Assembly (NCBI RefSeq): GCF_000429625.1
Contig: NZ_AUCF01000015.1
Span: forward strand, 100,984-164,983
Direction: 5' to 3'
DNA length: 64,000 nt
DNA from: Azospirillum halopraeferens DSM 3675
GTDB taxonomy: Bacteria > Pseudomonadota > Alphaproteobacteria > Azospirillales > Azospirillaceae
Shown: piece by piece, positions 27,366 through 36,455 of the stretch
How the letters are laid out: every line of letters starts with the position of its first letter
Numbering within the stretch: the stretch's first letter is position 1
The notes under the pieces: generated by a model
Told to the model about the DNA's origin: nothing
Database searches by the model: none
Seen by the model: the letters and a program-made list of their open reading frames with translations, nothing else
Translations under genes and position numbers: made by a program

Positions 27366-27896
27366 TCACGCCACGGTGTCGTAGAAGACGTGCCGTCCGA
27401 TCTCGGCGCACGGCGCGTGGCCGATGCTCCAGGACGGCGTGATGCCGATGCGGTGGTAGTGGGTCGCCCCTCCCGTAGGGTCGGGCAGCAGGCCGGCGAC
27501 GGCGCGGCGTGCCACCCGCAGGCAGGTGGCGAACACCGGGTCGGCGGCGGTCACGGCCAGCAGCTTGGGCCGGTTGGGATCGTCGGCGTTCCAGCACGAG
27601 AATTGCCGGGGCTTGCGGCAGACGGCGATGATGTCGTTGCCCCACCACAGGCCGCCGCGCCGCTCGGCGCGGCGCACGCGGTTGACGACGACGGCGGCCA
27701 CCGCCTCGATGCCGCGCACCGGCTCGCCGCGCGCCTCCCCCCACAAGGTGCGGGCCAGGGTGTCGACGGCGGCGTCCACCGGCCCGCCGGCCGCCGGGGC
27801 GGCGGGCAGGCCCGGCGGCGGCACCGGCGGAACGGGCGGCGGCGCGGCGGCGGGGATGGGAGACGGGGTGGGAACGGGGATCAGGCGCCGGCTCAT
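27366..27896 (-). CDS. cell wall hydrolase, SleB-like (phage endolysin candidate)
   Basis: The 176-residue product has a Pro-rich N-terminal linker and a hydrolase_2 (SleB) domain from about residue 45. That domain has LARTLWGEARGEP with the catalytic Glu, AVAAVVVNRVRRAERRG, PRQFSCWNADDPNRP and, near the end, THYHR. Enzymes of this fold cleave peptidoglycan, and the position at the end of the phage block suggests an endolysin. Its ATG overlaps the stop of the upstream membrane-protein gene (ATGA). No signal peptide is seen, so export would need a holin. Confidence 0.85.
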   Translation of the reverse strand: MSRRLIPVPTPSPIPAAAPPPVPPVPPPGLPAAPAAGGPVDAAVDTLARTLWGEARGEPVRGIEAVAAVVVNRVRRAERRGGLWWGNDIIAVCRKPRQFSCWNADDPNRPKLLAVTAADPVFATCLRVARRAVAGLLPDPTGGATHYHRIGITPSWSIGHAPCAEIGRHVFYDTVA

Positions 27897-28201
27897 CGCC
27901 CGCCTCCTTCGGCGATCATGCCGCCGCGTTCCAGCTTGTGTTCGATGCGCAGCAGGTGGTCGGTCAGCCGCTTCTCCACGTCGCGCAGGGTGCCGACCGA
28001 CACATAGGTCTTGGCCACCTCCAGCTTGTACGCCGCCAGGTTCTCCAGCACCTGCGCCCGCTCCGTCTCGGTGCGCGCGCGCAGCGCGTCCACCGCCTCG
28101 TCGGCATCGCGGCGCAACCGCATGATCAGCCAGAACAGGCCGGCCATGGCCGGCAGTTCGACGGCCGTGATCCACCAGACCACGTCCAGGGTCTCGTTCA
28201 T
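27893..28201 (-). CDS. phage membrane protein with coiled coil (holin/spanin candidate)
   Basis: This 102-residue protein has one N-terminal membrane helix (VVWWITAVELPAMAGLFWLIM) followed by a charged coiled coil to the C terminus (RDADEAVDALRARTETERAQ onward). It sits between the terminase gene and the SleB hydrolase gene and overlaps the latter by ATGA. Position and architecture suit a lysis-cassette membrane protein, but I recognise no specific family. Confidence 0.6.
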   Translation of the reverse strand: MNETLDVVWWITAVELPAMAGLFWLIMRLRRDADEAVDALRARTETERAQVLENLAAYKLEVAKTYVSVGTLRDVEKRLTDHLLRIEHKLERGGMIAEGGGR

Positions 28202-28247
28202 CCGGATCTCCCGTGATGGTAAAGGACAAAAGGAAGGGGTGTGCGGT

Positions 28248-29753
28248 TCACACATCCCATTCGGCCGACGCGACGACCGGGGCCGCGCCCTGCCAGGCGG
28301 GACGGCGCCCGGCCGGCAGCGCGGGCCGGTCGAAGCGCAGGGGCTCGGCACCGAGGCAGCCGGCCACGGCGTCCAGCCCGTCGTCGTGCCCGCGGCTCCC
28401 GTCGGGCCGCCACTCGCGCATTTCACGCACGAAGGGCGTCTCTTGCACGCTGCGGTGGGCGAACAGACGGCCGGCGGCCAGGCGGGCGTCGAAGGCTTCC
28501 AGGATGCGCCGCGCCTTGGGCGCGGTGGAGGTTTGCGCGATCACCGCCGCGCCGACGCCGGCGCGGCGCAGCTCGGCCCGCAGCAGGCCGGGCAGGAAGG
28601 CGCCGATGCCGTTGGTTTCCACATGGACGCCCGGCAGGTTCAGCGTCTCCATCAGACGGACGACGGCGCGGCACTGCTGCACCGCCTCCTCCGTCGGATC
28701 AGCGGGGTCGACGGACAGGTACAGGGTGCGGTGCAGGTACTGGTTGCCGTCCGCACCGCTGAACACCACGGCGACGACGCTGCCGTCCCCGCGGCCGGGC
28801 GCCCCGTCGGGCCGGGCGAAGGCCGGGTCCCACCAGGCGCTGGCGGACAGGAGCGGCACGCCGTTCAGCGTCATCCACGCCCGCCCGGCCCCCTCGCGGT
28901 AGACCGGCTCCCCGTCGTAGGGGCGCAGCCGGTCGGGGTCGAGGTAGCCGGCCGCCACCGCGGTGGGGCGCAGCAGGTATTGGCTGGCAAAGCGCAGCGG
29001 CCCCTGGGCCGCCTCCAGTTCGGCGATGCGCGCGGGGCTGAACACCTCCGGCCAGGCGCCGGCGCCGGCGGCGTCGCGCACCGGCAGGCGCATGCGCTCG
29101 TAGCCGTCCAGGAAGGGCCGGCTCTCCCCGGCCTCCGGCCGCGCCTCCTCGGCGTAGATGGAATAGTAGGTGTGGGGCGTGCCGATGTAGAGGCGGGTGC
29201 CGTCGGGAACCAGCACGCAGTCGATCTCGGCCAGCTTCTCGCGCAGATCGGCGCGCTTGGCGGCGGTGTCGCAGGTGCGCGGCACCTCCACGTCGTCGCA
29301 GATGACCACGTCGGCGCGGCTGCCGGTGATGTTGCCGTCGATGCCGCGGGCCAGCATGGACGGGTCGCGCAACTCGCGCGGGCGGGCCACGGTGAACTGG
29401 TCGACCGCCCACTGGTCGCGCCGCGGCGGCTTGAGGGCGGCGGTGTTCGGGTGCTGTTCGACGATGCGCTTGGTGTTGCGCACCATCTTGGTGGCCAGCG
29501 CCAGGTCGGCGGCCAGCACCAGCAGCCGGCGGTTGGGGTCGGACAGCAGCAGCCAGGCGGCGAACAGGCCGACGATGGTGGACTTGCCGGCGCCGCGGAA
29601 GGCCATCAGCAGCAGCCGGCGGCTGCCGGCGTCCAGCCGGCCGGCCAGCCAGGCGGCCAGCACCCGGTGGTGGGCCGGCGTGACCTGCCCCTGCCCGGCG
29701 TTCCAGCGCTCCACGAAGGCGGCGAAGTCGGGGATCTCCGTGCCGTCCTCCAT
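28248..29753 (-). CDS. phage terminase large subunit
   Basis: TerL powers DNA packaging into the capsid and cuts the concatemer. The 501-residue product has an N-terminal ATPase domain with a Walker A-type LMAFRGAGKSTIVG (about 48-61) and Walker B DVVICDDVEV. The C-terminal RuvC-like nuclease has candidate metal ligands in AWWDPAF, HVETNGIG and the typical GHDDGLDAVAG. All catalytic segments look intact. The ATG overlaps the tail-spike stop (TGATG). No small terminase gene is present nearby. Confidence 0.9.
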   Translation of the reverse strand: MEDGTEIPDFAAFVERWNAGQGQVTPAHHRVLAAWLAGRLDAGSRRLLLMAFRGAGKSTIVGLFAAWLLLSDPNRRLLVLAADLALATKMVRNTKRIVEQHPNTAALKPPRRDQWAVDQFTVARPRELRDPSMLARGIDGNITGSRADVVICDDVEVPRTCDTAAKRADLREKLAEIDCVLVPDGTRLYIGTPHTYYSIYAEEARPEAGESRPFLDGYERMRLPVRDAAGAGAWPEVFSPARIAELEAAQGPLRFASQYLLRPTAVAAGYLDPDRLRPYDGEPVYREGAGRAWMTLNGVPLLSASAWWDPAFARPDGAPGRGDGSVVAVVFSGADGNQYLHRTLYLSVDPADPTEEAVQQCRAVVRLMETLNLPGVHVETNGIGAFLPGLLRAELRRAGVGAAVIAQTSTAPKARRILEAFDARLAAGRLFAHRSVQETPFVREMREWRPDGSRGHDDGLDAVAGCLGAEPLRFDRPALPAGRRPAWQGAAPVVASAEWDV

Positions 29754-31783
29754 CACGGGTTCCGTCCCAGGATGTGCCAACCCGCCCCGTTGGACATCAC
29801 CGTCACCGCATGGCCGTAGGCGGTCAGCGGGATGGTCTCGTTGTCGGGCCCCCCGCCACCGGCGGCGGTGACGGTGACGGGGTTGCCCGTCTGGTCCGCC
29901 TTCTTCACCGTCACCGGCCGTCCCACCGCATGGGGGGCGGCGGGGGCCGGCAAACGGACCTCCACCGCCCCGGAATGGGCGCTGACCAGGTAGAGGTTCT
30001 GGGTCAGCGCCGGCTCGAACAGGCCGGGCCGGTCGTGGTAATGGGCGTTGACCGGCATGGTGTTGCCGGCCACCACCCACCAGGCGGCGCCGTTGGACAC
30101 CACGGTCACGATGTCGTAGCGGTTGGCCAGCGTCCACTCCCGCCCGTCGGGCCCGTTGCCGCCCGTCTCGGTGATGCGCACCGGGTTGGCCGAGGCATCC
30201 GTCTTCTTGATGGTCACCGCATGGCCGTTGGCCGCACCGGCCGGCGGCAGCCGCGCCTCCACGGCGCCGCCGTAGGAACTCACCAGATAGACCGAGGAGC
30301 GGAGGTCGAGGTCGACCCGGCCGCCGGCCGGCGGCTCCACGTACTCGGTGTCGTAGCGCAGGGCCTCCACCACCAGTTCCGTCACCCGCGTGCGGTCCAG
30401 CCGGTTCTTTTCCGGATAGCCGGCGTTGACGGCGGTGTAGCGCCCGCCGGAGAAGTCCAGGATCGCCGGGCCGGCGCTGGCGGAGAACAGGTTGACGATG
30501 GCGGTCTCCACCGAGCCCGCGTCCATCCGCACGTTGGGCACGCCACCCAGGGATTCGCAGTAGAGGTTGACGATCAGCGTCTTGTCGGTGTCGGCGCCGA
30601 CGCGGAAGCAGGCGACCGCCATGGTCGACAGGTTGGCCTCGCAGTCGACGAAGGCGTTGTTGTAGCGGCCGTGCTCCACGAAGAAGCCGCTGCCGGAGAT
30701 GGGGGCGGACAGGGAATAGACGCGCACCCAATGGAACCGGTTGGCGTTCGCGGTGTCGCCGGCGCCGCTGCGGGTCAGCCACACCCCGTGCACCGACGGG
30801 CGGGCGACCAGGACGCGGGCAACATTATTCCAATAGCAGGGCCGGTCGGGCGAGACGTAGCCGTCCAGCACCAGCCCGTACGCGGCATCCCAGATGGTGA
30901 GGTCGAGCAGCGCGTTGTTGACGCACGGGCCGTCCCGCCCGAACAGGCGTACACCGGCGAGCCCGCCCTCCAGCCGCAGGTCGCGCAGCGTCGCGTAGCC
31001 GTCGGGCAGATGCACCACGTCGGCACCGGGGTTGGTCGCCTTCAGGACCGACGACTGCCCGGCCCCGGCCAGGGTGCGGCCGTAGCCGAGCGTCAGGGTG
31101 TTGGTCAGCCGGTAGGTTCCGGGCGGCACGTACACCGCGCCGGACGCCCCCAGCGCCGCCTGGATCGCCAGGGTGTCGTCGACGGTGCCGTCGCCGATGG
31201 CGCCGAAGTCCTTCACGCTCACCATGTCCCCCAGCTTCTCGCGGATGGGACGGGGCCGCGCGCCGGGGCCGTCGGGCACGTAGGTGCTCAGCGCCTCCTC
31301 GTCCACGGGTGCGCGCGCGGTGGGGTTGCCGGCGGTGTCGAAGGCGAGCAGCCGGCCGGCCCGGTTGGCCCGGTCGGGAAGCACGGCCCCCGCCGGCAGG
31401 TCGGTGTCGGCGTAGCGCAGCATGCGCTCCTGGTCCGCCGCCACCTGCTGGAGCGCGGCGGTGAGGACGTCGAACTCCCGGTTGAGCGCGGTGGCCGGCA
31501 GCGGTCCGCTTTCCAGGAAGTCGGTCATCCGCTCGATGGGGATGCGGCGGCGCAGGGTGACCGGCGTGCCGGCCGGTGGCGGCGCCGCGAACGCCACCGT
31601 ACCCCCGGCGGTGACACCGGCACCGGTGACGGTGAACCCGGTGTCCTGCGCCGCCGCCCCGAGAAAGACCTGGAGGTCCTCCGACGCGAAAATGGGAAAC
31701 GGGAAGGTGAAGGCGGTCTGCACACCGTCGGCCACGTACTGCACGCGCGGCGTGCCGCGCGGCACCTGAAAGGACGCGGTCAT
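29753..31783 (-). CDS. phage tail spike/fiber with T7-type N-terminus and pectate-lyase-like helix
   Basis: The 676-residue protein starts with a T7 gp17-like particle-binding domain (RVQYVADGVQTAFTFPFPIF, later SGPLPATALNREFDVLTAAL). A right-handed beta-helix (pectate-lyase superfamily) follows, beginning VSVKDFGAIGDGTVDDTLAI. The C-terminal third carries two similar repeats, each with a polar strand, NGAxWxVxG or NGAGWHILG and an asparagine-rich turn. Such proteins bind or degrade host surface glycans. The start at 31783 has a G-rich site upstream and gives the canonical N terminus. Confidence 0.85.
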   Translation of the reverse strand: MTASFQVPRGTPRVQYVADGVQTAFTFPFPIFASEDLQVFLGAAAQDTGFTVTGAGVTAGGTVAFAAPPPAGTPVTLRRRIPIERMTDFLESGPLPATALNREFDVLTAALQQVAADQERMLRYADTDLPAGAVLPDRANRAGRLLAFDTAGNPTARAPVDEEALSTYVPDGPGARPRPIREKLGDMVSVKDFGAIGDGTVDDTLAIQAALGASGAVYVPPGTYRLTNTLTLGYGRTLAGAGQSSVLKATNPGADVVHLPDGYATLRDLRLEGGLAGVRLFGRDGPCVNNALLDLTIWDAAYGLVLDGYVSPDRPCYWNNVARVLVARPSVHGVWLTRSGAGDTANANRFHWVRVYSLSAPISGSGFFVEHGRYNNAFVDCEANLSTMAVACFRVGADTDKTLIVNLYCESLGGVPNVRMDAGSVETAIVNLFSASAGPAILDFSGGRYTAVNAGYPEKNRLDRTRVTELVVEALRYDTEYVEPPAGGRVDLDLRSSVYLVSSYGGAVEARLPPAGAANGHAVTIKKTDASANPVRITETGGNGPDGREWTLANRYDIVTVVSNGAAWWVVAGNTMPVNAHYHDRPGLFEPALTQNLYLVSAHSGAVEVRLPAPAAPHAVGRPVTVKKADQTGNPVTVTAAGGGGPDNETIPLTAYGHAVTVMSNGAGWHILGRNP

Positions 31784-31793
31784 CGGTCCCCCG

Positions 31794-32558
31794 TCAGAAG
31801 TAGCGGGACAGGAAGTCCAGGCGCTGGCGTTCGGCAAGCTGCGCCTGTTCCAGCAGGTTGCGGCGGCGGCGGTTGTCCACCTCCTGCTGGATCGCCTGGC
31901 GCTTCAGCGTGTCGAGGCGCGCGGACTCGCCGCGCTCGGCACCGGTGTCGGCCACCAGGCCCAGCAGGATGGCTTCGCCGGAGCCGTCGGCGGTGCCGGT
32001 GCCGGCGGCCCCGGCGCGGGCACGGGTGCGCCCGACGGCGTTGCGCAACGCGTCGCGCCGCCGCCGCTCCTCCGCCTGCGCCCGGGCCGCCAGGTCGGCG
32101 GCGCGGTTGCCGGCATCGGCTTCACCCGCCGCCTCGTCGACGGCGTGGCGCCCGCGCAGGTGCTCGTACTCCTGACCCTGGGCGCGCGACAGCCATTCCA
32201 TCTCGCGCTGGCGGGCGGCCGCGGCCTGCGCCGCCTCCCGCTCCTGCTGCTGGCGGGCGCGCTCCCATTCCAGGCGCTTCATCTCCTGCTCGTAGGCGCG
32301 GCTGCGCGCCTGCTCCTCGGCGCGCCGGGCCGCGTCGGCCTCGGCAGCCTGACGCTCCTGCTCGTAGCGACGCTCCAGCATGTCGCGCTCGTACGCCTGG
32401 CGGGCGGCCTCCTGCTCGCTCCGGTAGGCCAGCTCGGCCGCGGACTGGTCGGCGCGGGCAGCCTGCTGTGACTGCGCCTGCCGCGCCTGCTGGCCGGTGC
32501 TCCAGGCCGACGCGGCGACCGGCAGGGCGGCGGTGAGGAAAGGAGTGATCTGGGCCAT
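31794..32558 (-). CDS. phage coiled-coil protein, internal virion protein candidate
   Basis: The 254-residue product begins with a short hydrophobic, Ala-rich stretch (FLTAALPVAASAW). It continues as one long charged helix rich in Gln, Glu, Arg and Ala (about 25-215), ending LAERQRLDFLSRYF. Its place between the gp12-like and tail-spike genes matches the internal core protein genes of T7-like phages. No enzymatic motif is seen. Its ATG overlaps the upstream stop (TGATG). Confidence 0.6.
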   Translation of the reverse strand: MAQITPFLTAALPVAASAWSTGQQARQAQSQQAARADQSAAELAYRSEQEAARQAYERDMLERRYEQERQAAEADAARRAEEQARSRAYEQEMKRLEWERARQQQEREAAQAAAARQREMEWLSRAQGQEYEHLRGRHAVDEAAGEADAGNRAADLAARAQAEERRRRDALRNAVGRTRARAGAAGTGTADGSGEAILLGLVADTGAERGESARLDTLKRQAIQQEVDNRRRRNLLEQAQLAERQRLDFLSRYF

Positions 32559-34459
32559 CAATCGTTCACCTTCAGTTCCATGGTCACCGAAAGGAGGGTG
32601 AAGGGCAGCGGTGCGTCCTGTTCGATGCGCCAGAGCGGCGCGTCGATGTCGCGCCGCCAGCCCAGCGCCCGCAGACGGCGGTCGCCGGACACCCGCGCCG
32701 GCGGTCCGTCGCCGGCCGGCCGGGGGCCGAAACGGTGCAGCGGCAGCTCGAAGGGGCCGCGGCCGAGGTCGACCCGCAGGGCCGCCGTGTCCTCCAGCCG
32801 GAAGCACGCCTCCACCAGCCGCACCCGGTCGCCGGCGCCGGCGGGTGCCAGGGCCGACGGCGGCAGCGGTTCCACCGTGTGGGCGTACGGCAGGCCCACC
32901 TCGACCCGCCGGGCCGGCGGGTCGACGGTGACGCGGCCCAGGAGGACGGGCACCTCACCGCGCATGGCACCGTCGGCCAGCACGCCCACCGTGCGGCCCT
33001 CCAGATGATCCAGGCCGGACCAGGTGGCGGCGGGCTCCTCCGCCTCGCCGACCAGGGCGGAGTCGAGGTTGAGGGTGTCGTCGAACCGCTCCACCAGCCA
33101 GGCGCCGTCGCGTTCGACCAGCACGTACACGTCGTCACCGACCACCGCGACCGAGCGTACGGCACCGTCGGTCGACAGCCGGGTCCAGGCGGTCACCTGT
33201 TCCGCCCGGTAGACGGTCAGGGCGGCGACCGACCCGTCCTCCATGACGACGAACAGCAGCCGGCGGTTCTTGTCGAAATCCTGGTCGCGGGGGCCCCGCA
33301 CCAGATGGCGGGCGACCAGCGCCAGGTCGGTGGACCGGTAGGCCTGTTCGGCGTCGGTGTAGAGGAACTCGCGCACCTCGCGGCCGGAGCGCGACACGAA
33401 CAGCGTCGCCCCGTCGACGTCGCGCGGCGCCAGCGTGCGGTCCACGGGCGATCCCACGCGGGTCTGGCGGTTCACCTGGATGTTGGCGGGGGTCAGGGGA
33501 TCGCCGCTCACCATGTACTCAGCGCCCGAGGTGAAGACCTGGAGATGCCGGCCGGAGAAGACGGCCCGCACCGCGTTGACCTGATCGGACAGGATGCCGA
33601 ACTCGATCGCCTCGTCGTCCTTGCCGGTGCCGAGGTTGAAGTTCCACAGATCGGCCGACCGGGACAGCCACAGGCGGTTGGGCAGGTCGCGCGAGCCGCC
33701 GATGACCAGCCGGTCCTGGTGGAAGGCCGCCGCCACCGGCCAGCCGCGCCGCGGCGAAAACGCCTGTTCGTCCCACAGCACGGTGGCGTCGGCGGAAGGG
33801 AGGTCGTCGCCCTGCACCGTCGCCTGCACCTCGGTGGCCGACGCCACCCCGGTGATCAGGAGCTGGCGCCCGCGGATGCGCAGGCGCGTGTTCTCCTGAA
33901 GCGGGTCGAAGACGGGTGCCGAGGCGGTGACGGTGATCGCCCCGGCGGTGCCGCCGGGGGTCAGCTCCACCTCCGGCGCGGCGAAGCGGTAGAAGGGCAT
34001 GCGCACGGCCCCGTCCTCGACCACGTACGCCCAGGGCGCCAGCGCCCAGTCCGATGCGGAATCGCGCGTCAGCGTGCGCGGCTCCACGTCGGGATGGCAG
34101 ATCAGCAGCGTGTCGGCGCTCTGCGTCCAGGCGATGCGGCCGAGCTGGCCGGCCGTCCACGGCGCCGGCACCGCGATCACGTGCGCGTCGTCGCGGAACA
34201 CGTCGATCATGCCGTCGGTGAAGACCAGAAGGTACACCTGCTCGGTGTTGAACTCGAACGCCACCAAACGGCCGGGGCCGCGGGCGGTGTCCACGAAGGC
34301 CAGCCCGGAGCGGCGCGACACACCGCCGGTGGGATGGATGAAGACGTTGCGCAGGGCCAGCGCCCCGTTCTCGTAGGCGCGCAGGTCGCCGCGCCCGAGC
34401 AGCCGGCGCGACACCTCGCCGGCGGTGAAGTTGGTCTGGACCGTGCGGACGCGCGTCAT
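32558..34459 (-). CDS. phage tail tubular/stabilization protein, gp12-like
   Basis: This 633-residue beta-rich protein starts VQTNFTAGEVSRRLLGRGDL and NGALALRNVFIHPTGGVSRR, a pattern seen in tail nozzle or stabilization proteins of podoviruses. Repeated segments such as WNFNLGTGKDDEAIEFG and VNAVRAVFSGRHLQVFTSG suggest a propeller-like fold. By position (after the gp11-like gene) it corresponds to T7 gp12, although sequence similarity to T7 itself is not obvious by eye. Start overlaps the upstream stop (ATGA). Confidence 0.75.
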   Translation of the reverse strand: MTRVRTVQTNFTAGEVSRRLLGRGDLRAYENGALALRNVFIHPTGGVSRRSGLAFVDTARGPGRLVAFEFNTEQVYLLVFTDGMIDVFRDDAHVIAVPAPWTAGQLGRIAWTQSADTLLICHPDVEPRTLTRDSASDWALAPWAYVVEDGAVRMPFYRFAAPEVELTPGGTAGAITVTASAPVFDPLQENTRLRIRGRQLLITGVASATEVQATVQGDDLPSADATVLWDEQAFSPRRGWPVAAAFHQDRLVIGGSRDLPNRLWLSRSADLWNFNLGTGKDDEAIEFGILSDQVNAVRAVFSGRHLQVFTSGAEYMVSGDPLTPANIQVNRQTRVGSPVDRTLAPRDVDGATLFVSRSGREVREFLYTDAEQAYRSTDLALVARHLVRGPRDQDFDKNRRLLFVVMEDGSVAALTVYRAEQVTAWTRLSTDGAVRSVAVVGDDVYVLVERDGAWLVERFDDTLNLDSALVGEAEEPAATWSGLDHLEGRTVGVLADGAMRGEVPVLLGRVTVDPPARRVEVGLPYAHTVEPLPPSALAPAGAGDRVRLVEACFRLEDTAALRVDLGRGPFELPLHRFGPRPAGDGPPARVSGDRRLRALGWRRDIDAPLWRIEQDAPLPFTLLSVTMELKVND

Positions 34460-35025
34460 GCCGTGCGGGCCTCCACCAGGGTGAAGCCTTCCAGACGCTC
34501 CTGGCTGTCCTGCTGGGCGTCGGTCAGGCGGGCGCGGCGGAACTCCGCCTCGGCCAGCCGGTGCAGGGTGTCGGCGCGGCTGGTGTTCTCGGTGACGGGG
34601 ATGCAGAACTCCGCCGCCAGCCGGGCGATCAGCGCCTGGTCGAAGAAGGGCGGGAAGTCCTCCTCGGCGGGCCGGCGCACGTAGGTCAGCACCACCGCCC
34701 CGGCGTCGGCCTGCAGGGTGCGGCCATGGATGCGGTACTCCAGCCCACGCCCACGCCCCGCCCCGGCGGACAGGGCCCGCAGGAAATCGGCGGGAAGCTG
34801 GAAGGCATGGGTGTAGTCGGCGGCGGGTGCGCCATCCAGGCGCGGCAGCGTCGCCTGGACGGTGGCAAAGCTCCAGGGATGGGCGGACAGAAGCGCGTCG
34901 CGGGTCGGCGCGTACAGCGCGCCCGCCACCTCGGCCTCGGCGGTCCCTTCCTCGAAGGCGGTGATCGGCGTGGCGCCGATCTTGATGAGGGCACGGCTGC
35001 ACAGCCCGATCGCGGTGAGCGACAT
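34456..35025 (-). CDS. phage tail tubular protein A, gp11-like adaptor
   Basis: This 189-residue protein is of the gp11-like head-tail adaptor type: it opens MSLTAIGLCSRALIKIGATP and has RDALLSAHPWSFATVQATLP, a typical motif, and YTHAFQLPADFLRAL. It should bridge portal and tail nozzle, yet no portal gene is present. The stop overlaps the start of the gp12-like gene (ATGA). Confidence 0.82.
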   Translation of the reverse strand: MSLTAIGLCSRALIKIGATPITAFEEGTAEAEVAGALYAPTRDALLSAHPWSFATVQATLPRLDGAPAADYTHAFQLPADFLRALSAGAGRGRGLEYRIHGRTLQADAGAVVLTYVRRPAEEDFPPFFDQALIARLAAEFCIPVTENTSRADTLHRLAEAEFRRARLTDAQQDSQERLEGFTLVEARTA

Positions 35026-35073
35026 GGGAGCGGTCCTTGGCAAGAGGGGGGGAGGGGGCACCCGCAGGCGGTG

Positions 35074-35110
35074 CGGTCGGCAAGGGACCCGGTGCGTCGC
35101 CTGCCGACCG
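35074..35110 (-). repeat. intercistronic hairpin between decoration-like and gp11-like genes
   Basis: Arms cggtcggca (35074-35082) and tgccgaccg (35102-35110) can pair. No T run follows. It occupies the place where T7-like phages often carry a terminator after the capsid genes, but termination is unproven. Confidence 0.35.
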
Positions 35111-35124
35111 TGTATCGCGGTTGA

Positions 35125-35394
35125 TCAGTCCGTGTTGGCGGTGCCGACCTGGGTCAGGTTGGCGACGTCCACCGTGCCCGCCCCGGCGGCGGTCACCAGG
35201 AAGATGCCCCCCGCGGCGGTGCCGCCGGTGCCGGTGTTGGCGAGGATCATGTCCCCGGCGCGCAGCATGTCGGCGGCCCCGGCGAAATAGCCGGTGGTGT
35301 CCACCTGGGTGTGCGGGTCGGGGGTGGTGTAGTGCCACAGCGTGAAGCCGTTGGCGTAGGCGAGCACGCTGAGGTTCGCGGATGCGTAGGCCAT
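35125..35394 (-). CDS. small phage structural protein, decoration-like
   Basis: The 89-residue product follows the capsid gene by 91 bp and starts MAYASANLSVLAYANGFTLW. It is rich in Ala, Gly and Thr with regularly spaced beta strands (GDMILANTGTG, GGIFLVTAAGAG). Small proteins of this type directly after a capsid gene are often head-decoration proteins. This is an inference from position and composition. Confidence 0.6.
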   Translation of the reverse strand: MAYASANLSVLAYANGFTLWHYTTPDPHTQVDTTGYFAGAADMLRAGDMILANTGTGGTAAGGIFLVTAAGAGTVDVANLTQVGTANTD

Positions 35395-35425
35395 GGCGAA
35401 AATCTCCGGAAGATCGAATGCCCCG

Positions 35426-35457
35426 GGGCGCCCCCGCAGCCGTGCGCGGGGGCGCCC
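35426..35457 (-). repeat. 12-bp perfect hairpin downstream of the capsid gene
   Basis: Arms gggcgcccccgc (35426-35437) and gcgggggcgccc (35446-35457) enclose an 8-base loop, just after the capsid stop. There is no T run on the minus strand. It may slow transcription or protect the capsid message. Confidence 0.45.
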
Positions 35458-35485
35458 GCCGTCGGTCAGCCCTGCGGTGCGGCGC

Positions 35486-36301
35486 CTATTCCAGGCAGCG
35501 CAGGGTGACGACCCCGGTGGCGTCGATGAGGCAGGCGCCCTGACTCATCATGTTGTTGACGAAGTGGGCGGCGCGGTCGCCGTGCCAGGTGATGTCGGTC
35601 TTGACGTCGGTGCCGGAGGCGTGGCCGATCGCGGTCTTGTGGTACCAGTGGCACAGCCGCGCCCCGTCCTGCAGGGTGAGGCCGGAGTGGGGGATCCACA
35701 GCGTGCCCAGCCAGCGCTTGGCCTGGGTGCCGCGCCACGGCAGCTCCTCCGAACCCACGTAGTCGGAGCTGGCGAACTCCTCGATGGAGAGGAGCTGGCT
35801 CCACTGCTTCCAGCCCACCACGGCGTAGCGCTGGCCGTCGTCGGGCACGTCGGCCCCGCCCAGGATCTCGAAGGCGGCCAGCACCTTCGCCCTGGTCATC
35901 CCGTCGTTGGCGGCGCCGGCGAAATTGCCGGACTGATCCATCGCCGTGATCAGCAGCTCGTCGGTCTTGCGGCCCAGCGCGTAGGCGCCGGCGCCGGCGA
36001 TGATCTGGCGCTCGTCGATGTTGGTCTTCAACTCGTCCAGCTTGTCCACCCAGTCGCCGGCGTAGAAGTCGCCGAGCAGGCACTCGACCGGGGTGTGGTC
36101 CAGGTTCATCACCGGCACCGCGCCGTGCCGCGCCTTGGTGGCGGCGGTGCCCTTGCCGACCTTCTGGAAGATGGTCGAGGCACCCTGGACGTTGTTCTTG
36201 GTGCGCACCGTGTTGCGCAGCTTGGAGCCCATGCGCTGGTAGGCCTCGTGGACCTCGCGCTCAAACTGCTTGACGAAGGCCTGGGCGACCGTCGTGGCCA
36301 T
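35486..36301 (-). CDS. phage major capsid protein
   Basis: The 271-residue product resembles capsid proteins of podovirus-like elements in alphaproteobacteria: it opens VAQAFVKQFEREVHEAYQRM and contains GAVPVMNLDHTPVECLL, YAGDWVDKLDELKTNID and the C-terminal WHGDRAAHFVNNMMSQGACL. It should form the head shell. The start has a good site (ataaggag). No portal or scaffold gene lies upstream, where they are expected; the next 325 bp hold only a terminator hairpin. Confidence 0.82.
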   Translation of the reverse strand: MATTVAQAFVKQFEREVHEAYQRMGSKLRNTVRTKNNVQGASTIFQKVGKGTAATKARHGAVPVMNLDHTPVECLLGDFYAGDWVDKLDELKTNIDERQIIAGAGAYALGRKTDELLITAMDQSGNFAGAANDGMTRAKVLAAFEILGGADVPDDGQRYAVVGWKQWSQLLSIEEFASSDYVGSEELPWRGTQAKRWLGTLWIPHSGLTLQDGARLCHWYHKTAIGHASGTDVKTDITWHGDRAAHFVNNMMSQGACLIDATGVVTLRCLE

Positions 36302-36408
36302 GGGGGGACGCTCCTTATGAGGGAAGGATCGGGACTGCCCCGGCGAATGGCGCCGCCGCGGGTTGTCGGGCGCGCGCAAAGGCGCGCGCACGGCCGCGGG
36401 GCGTGCGC

Positions 36409-36455
36409 AAAAAGGAAAGGGCCGGCCGGGCCTTTCGGTTGTCCGGCCGGCCCTT
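36409..36455 (-). terminator. intrinsic terminator downstream of the STAS gene
   Basis: A perfect 13-bp stem aagggccggccgg/ccggccggccctt with a 13-base loop is followed on the minus strand by tcctttttg. It lies about 170 bp past the STAS stop and 100 bp ahead of the capsid start. The rest of 36302-36626 holds no gene I can support. Confidence 0.7.

Larger units (their letters stand above)
27366..36301 (-). mobile_element. defective prophage block: T7-like morphogenesis and lysis genes
   Basis: Nine minus-strand genes, many with overlapping starts and stops, run in the order capsid, decoration-like, gp11-like, gp12-like, internal protein, tail spike, TerL, membrane coiled-coil protein, cell-wall hydrolase. 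That order parallels T7 gene 10 to gene 19. No portal, scaffold, small terminase, integrase, polymerase or repressor is present. The sequence upstream of the capsid start goes directly into chromosomal genes. No flanking direct repeat or tRNA was recognised. Confidence 0.75.
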
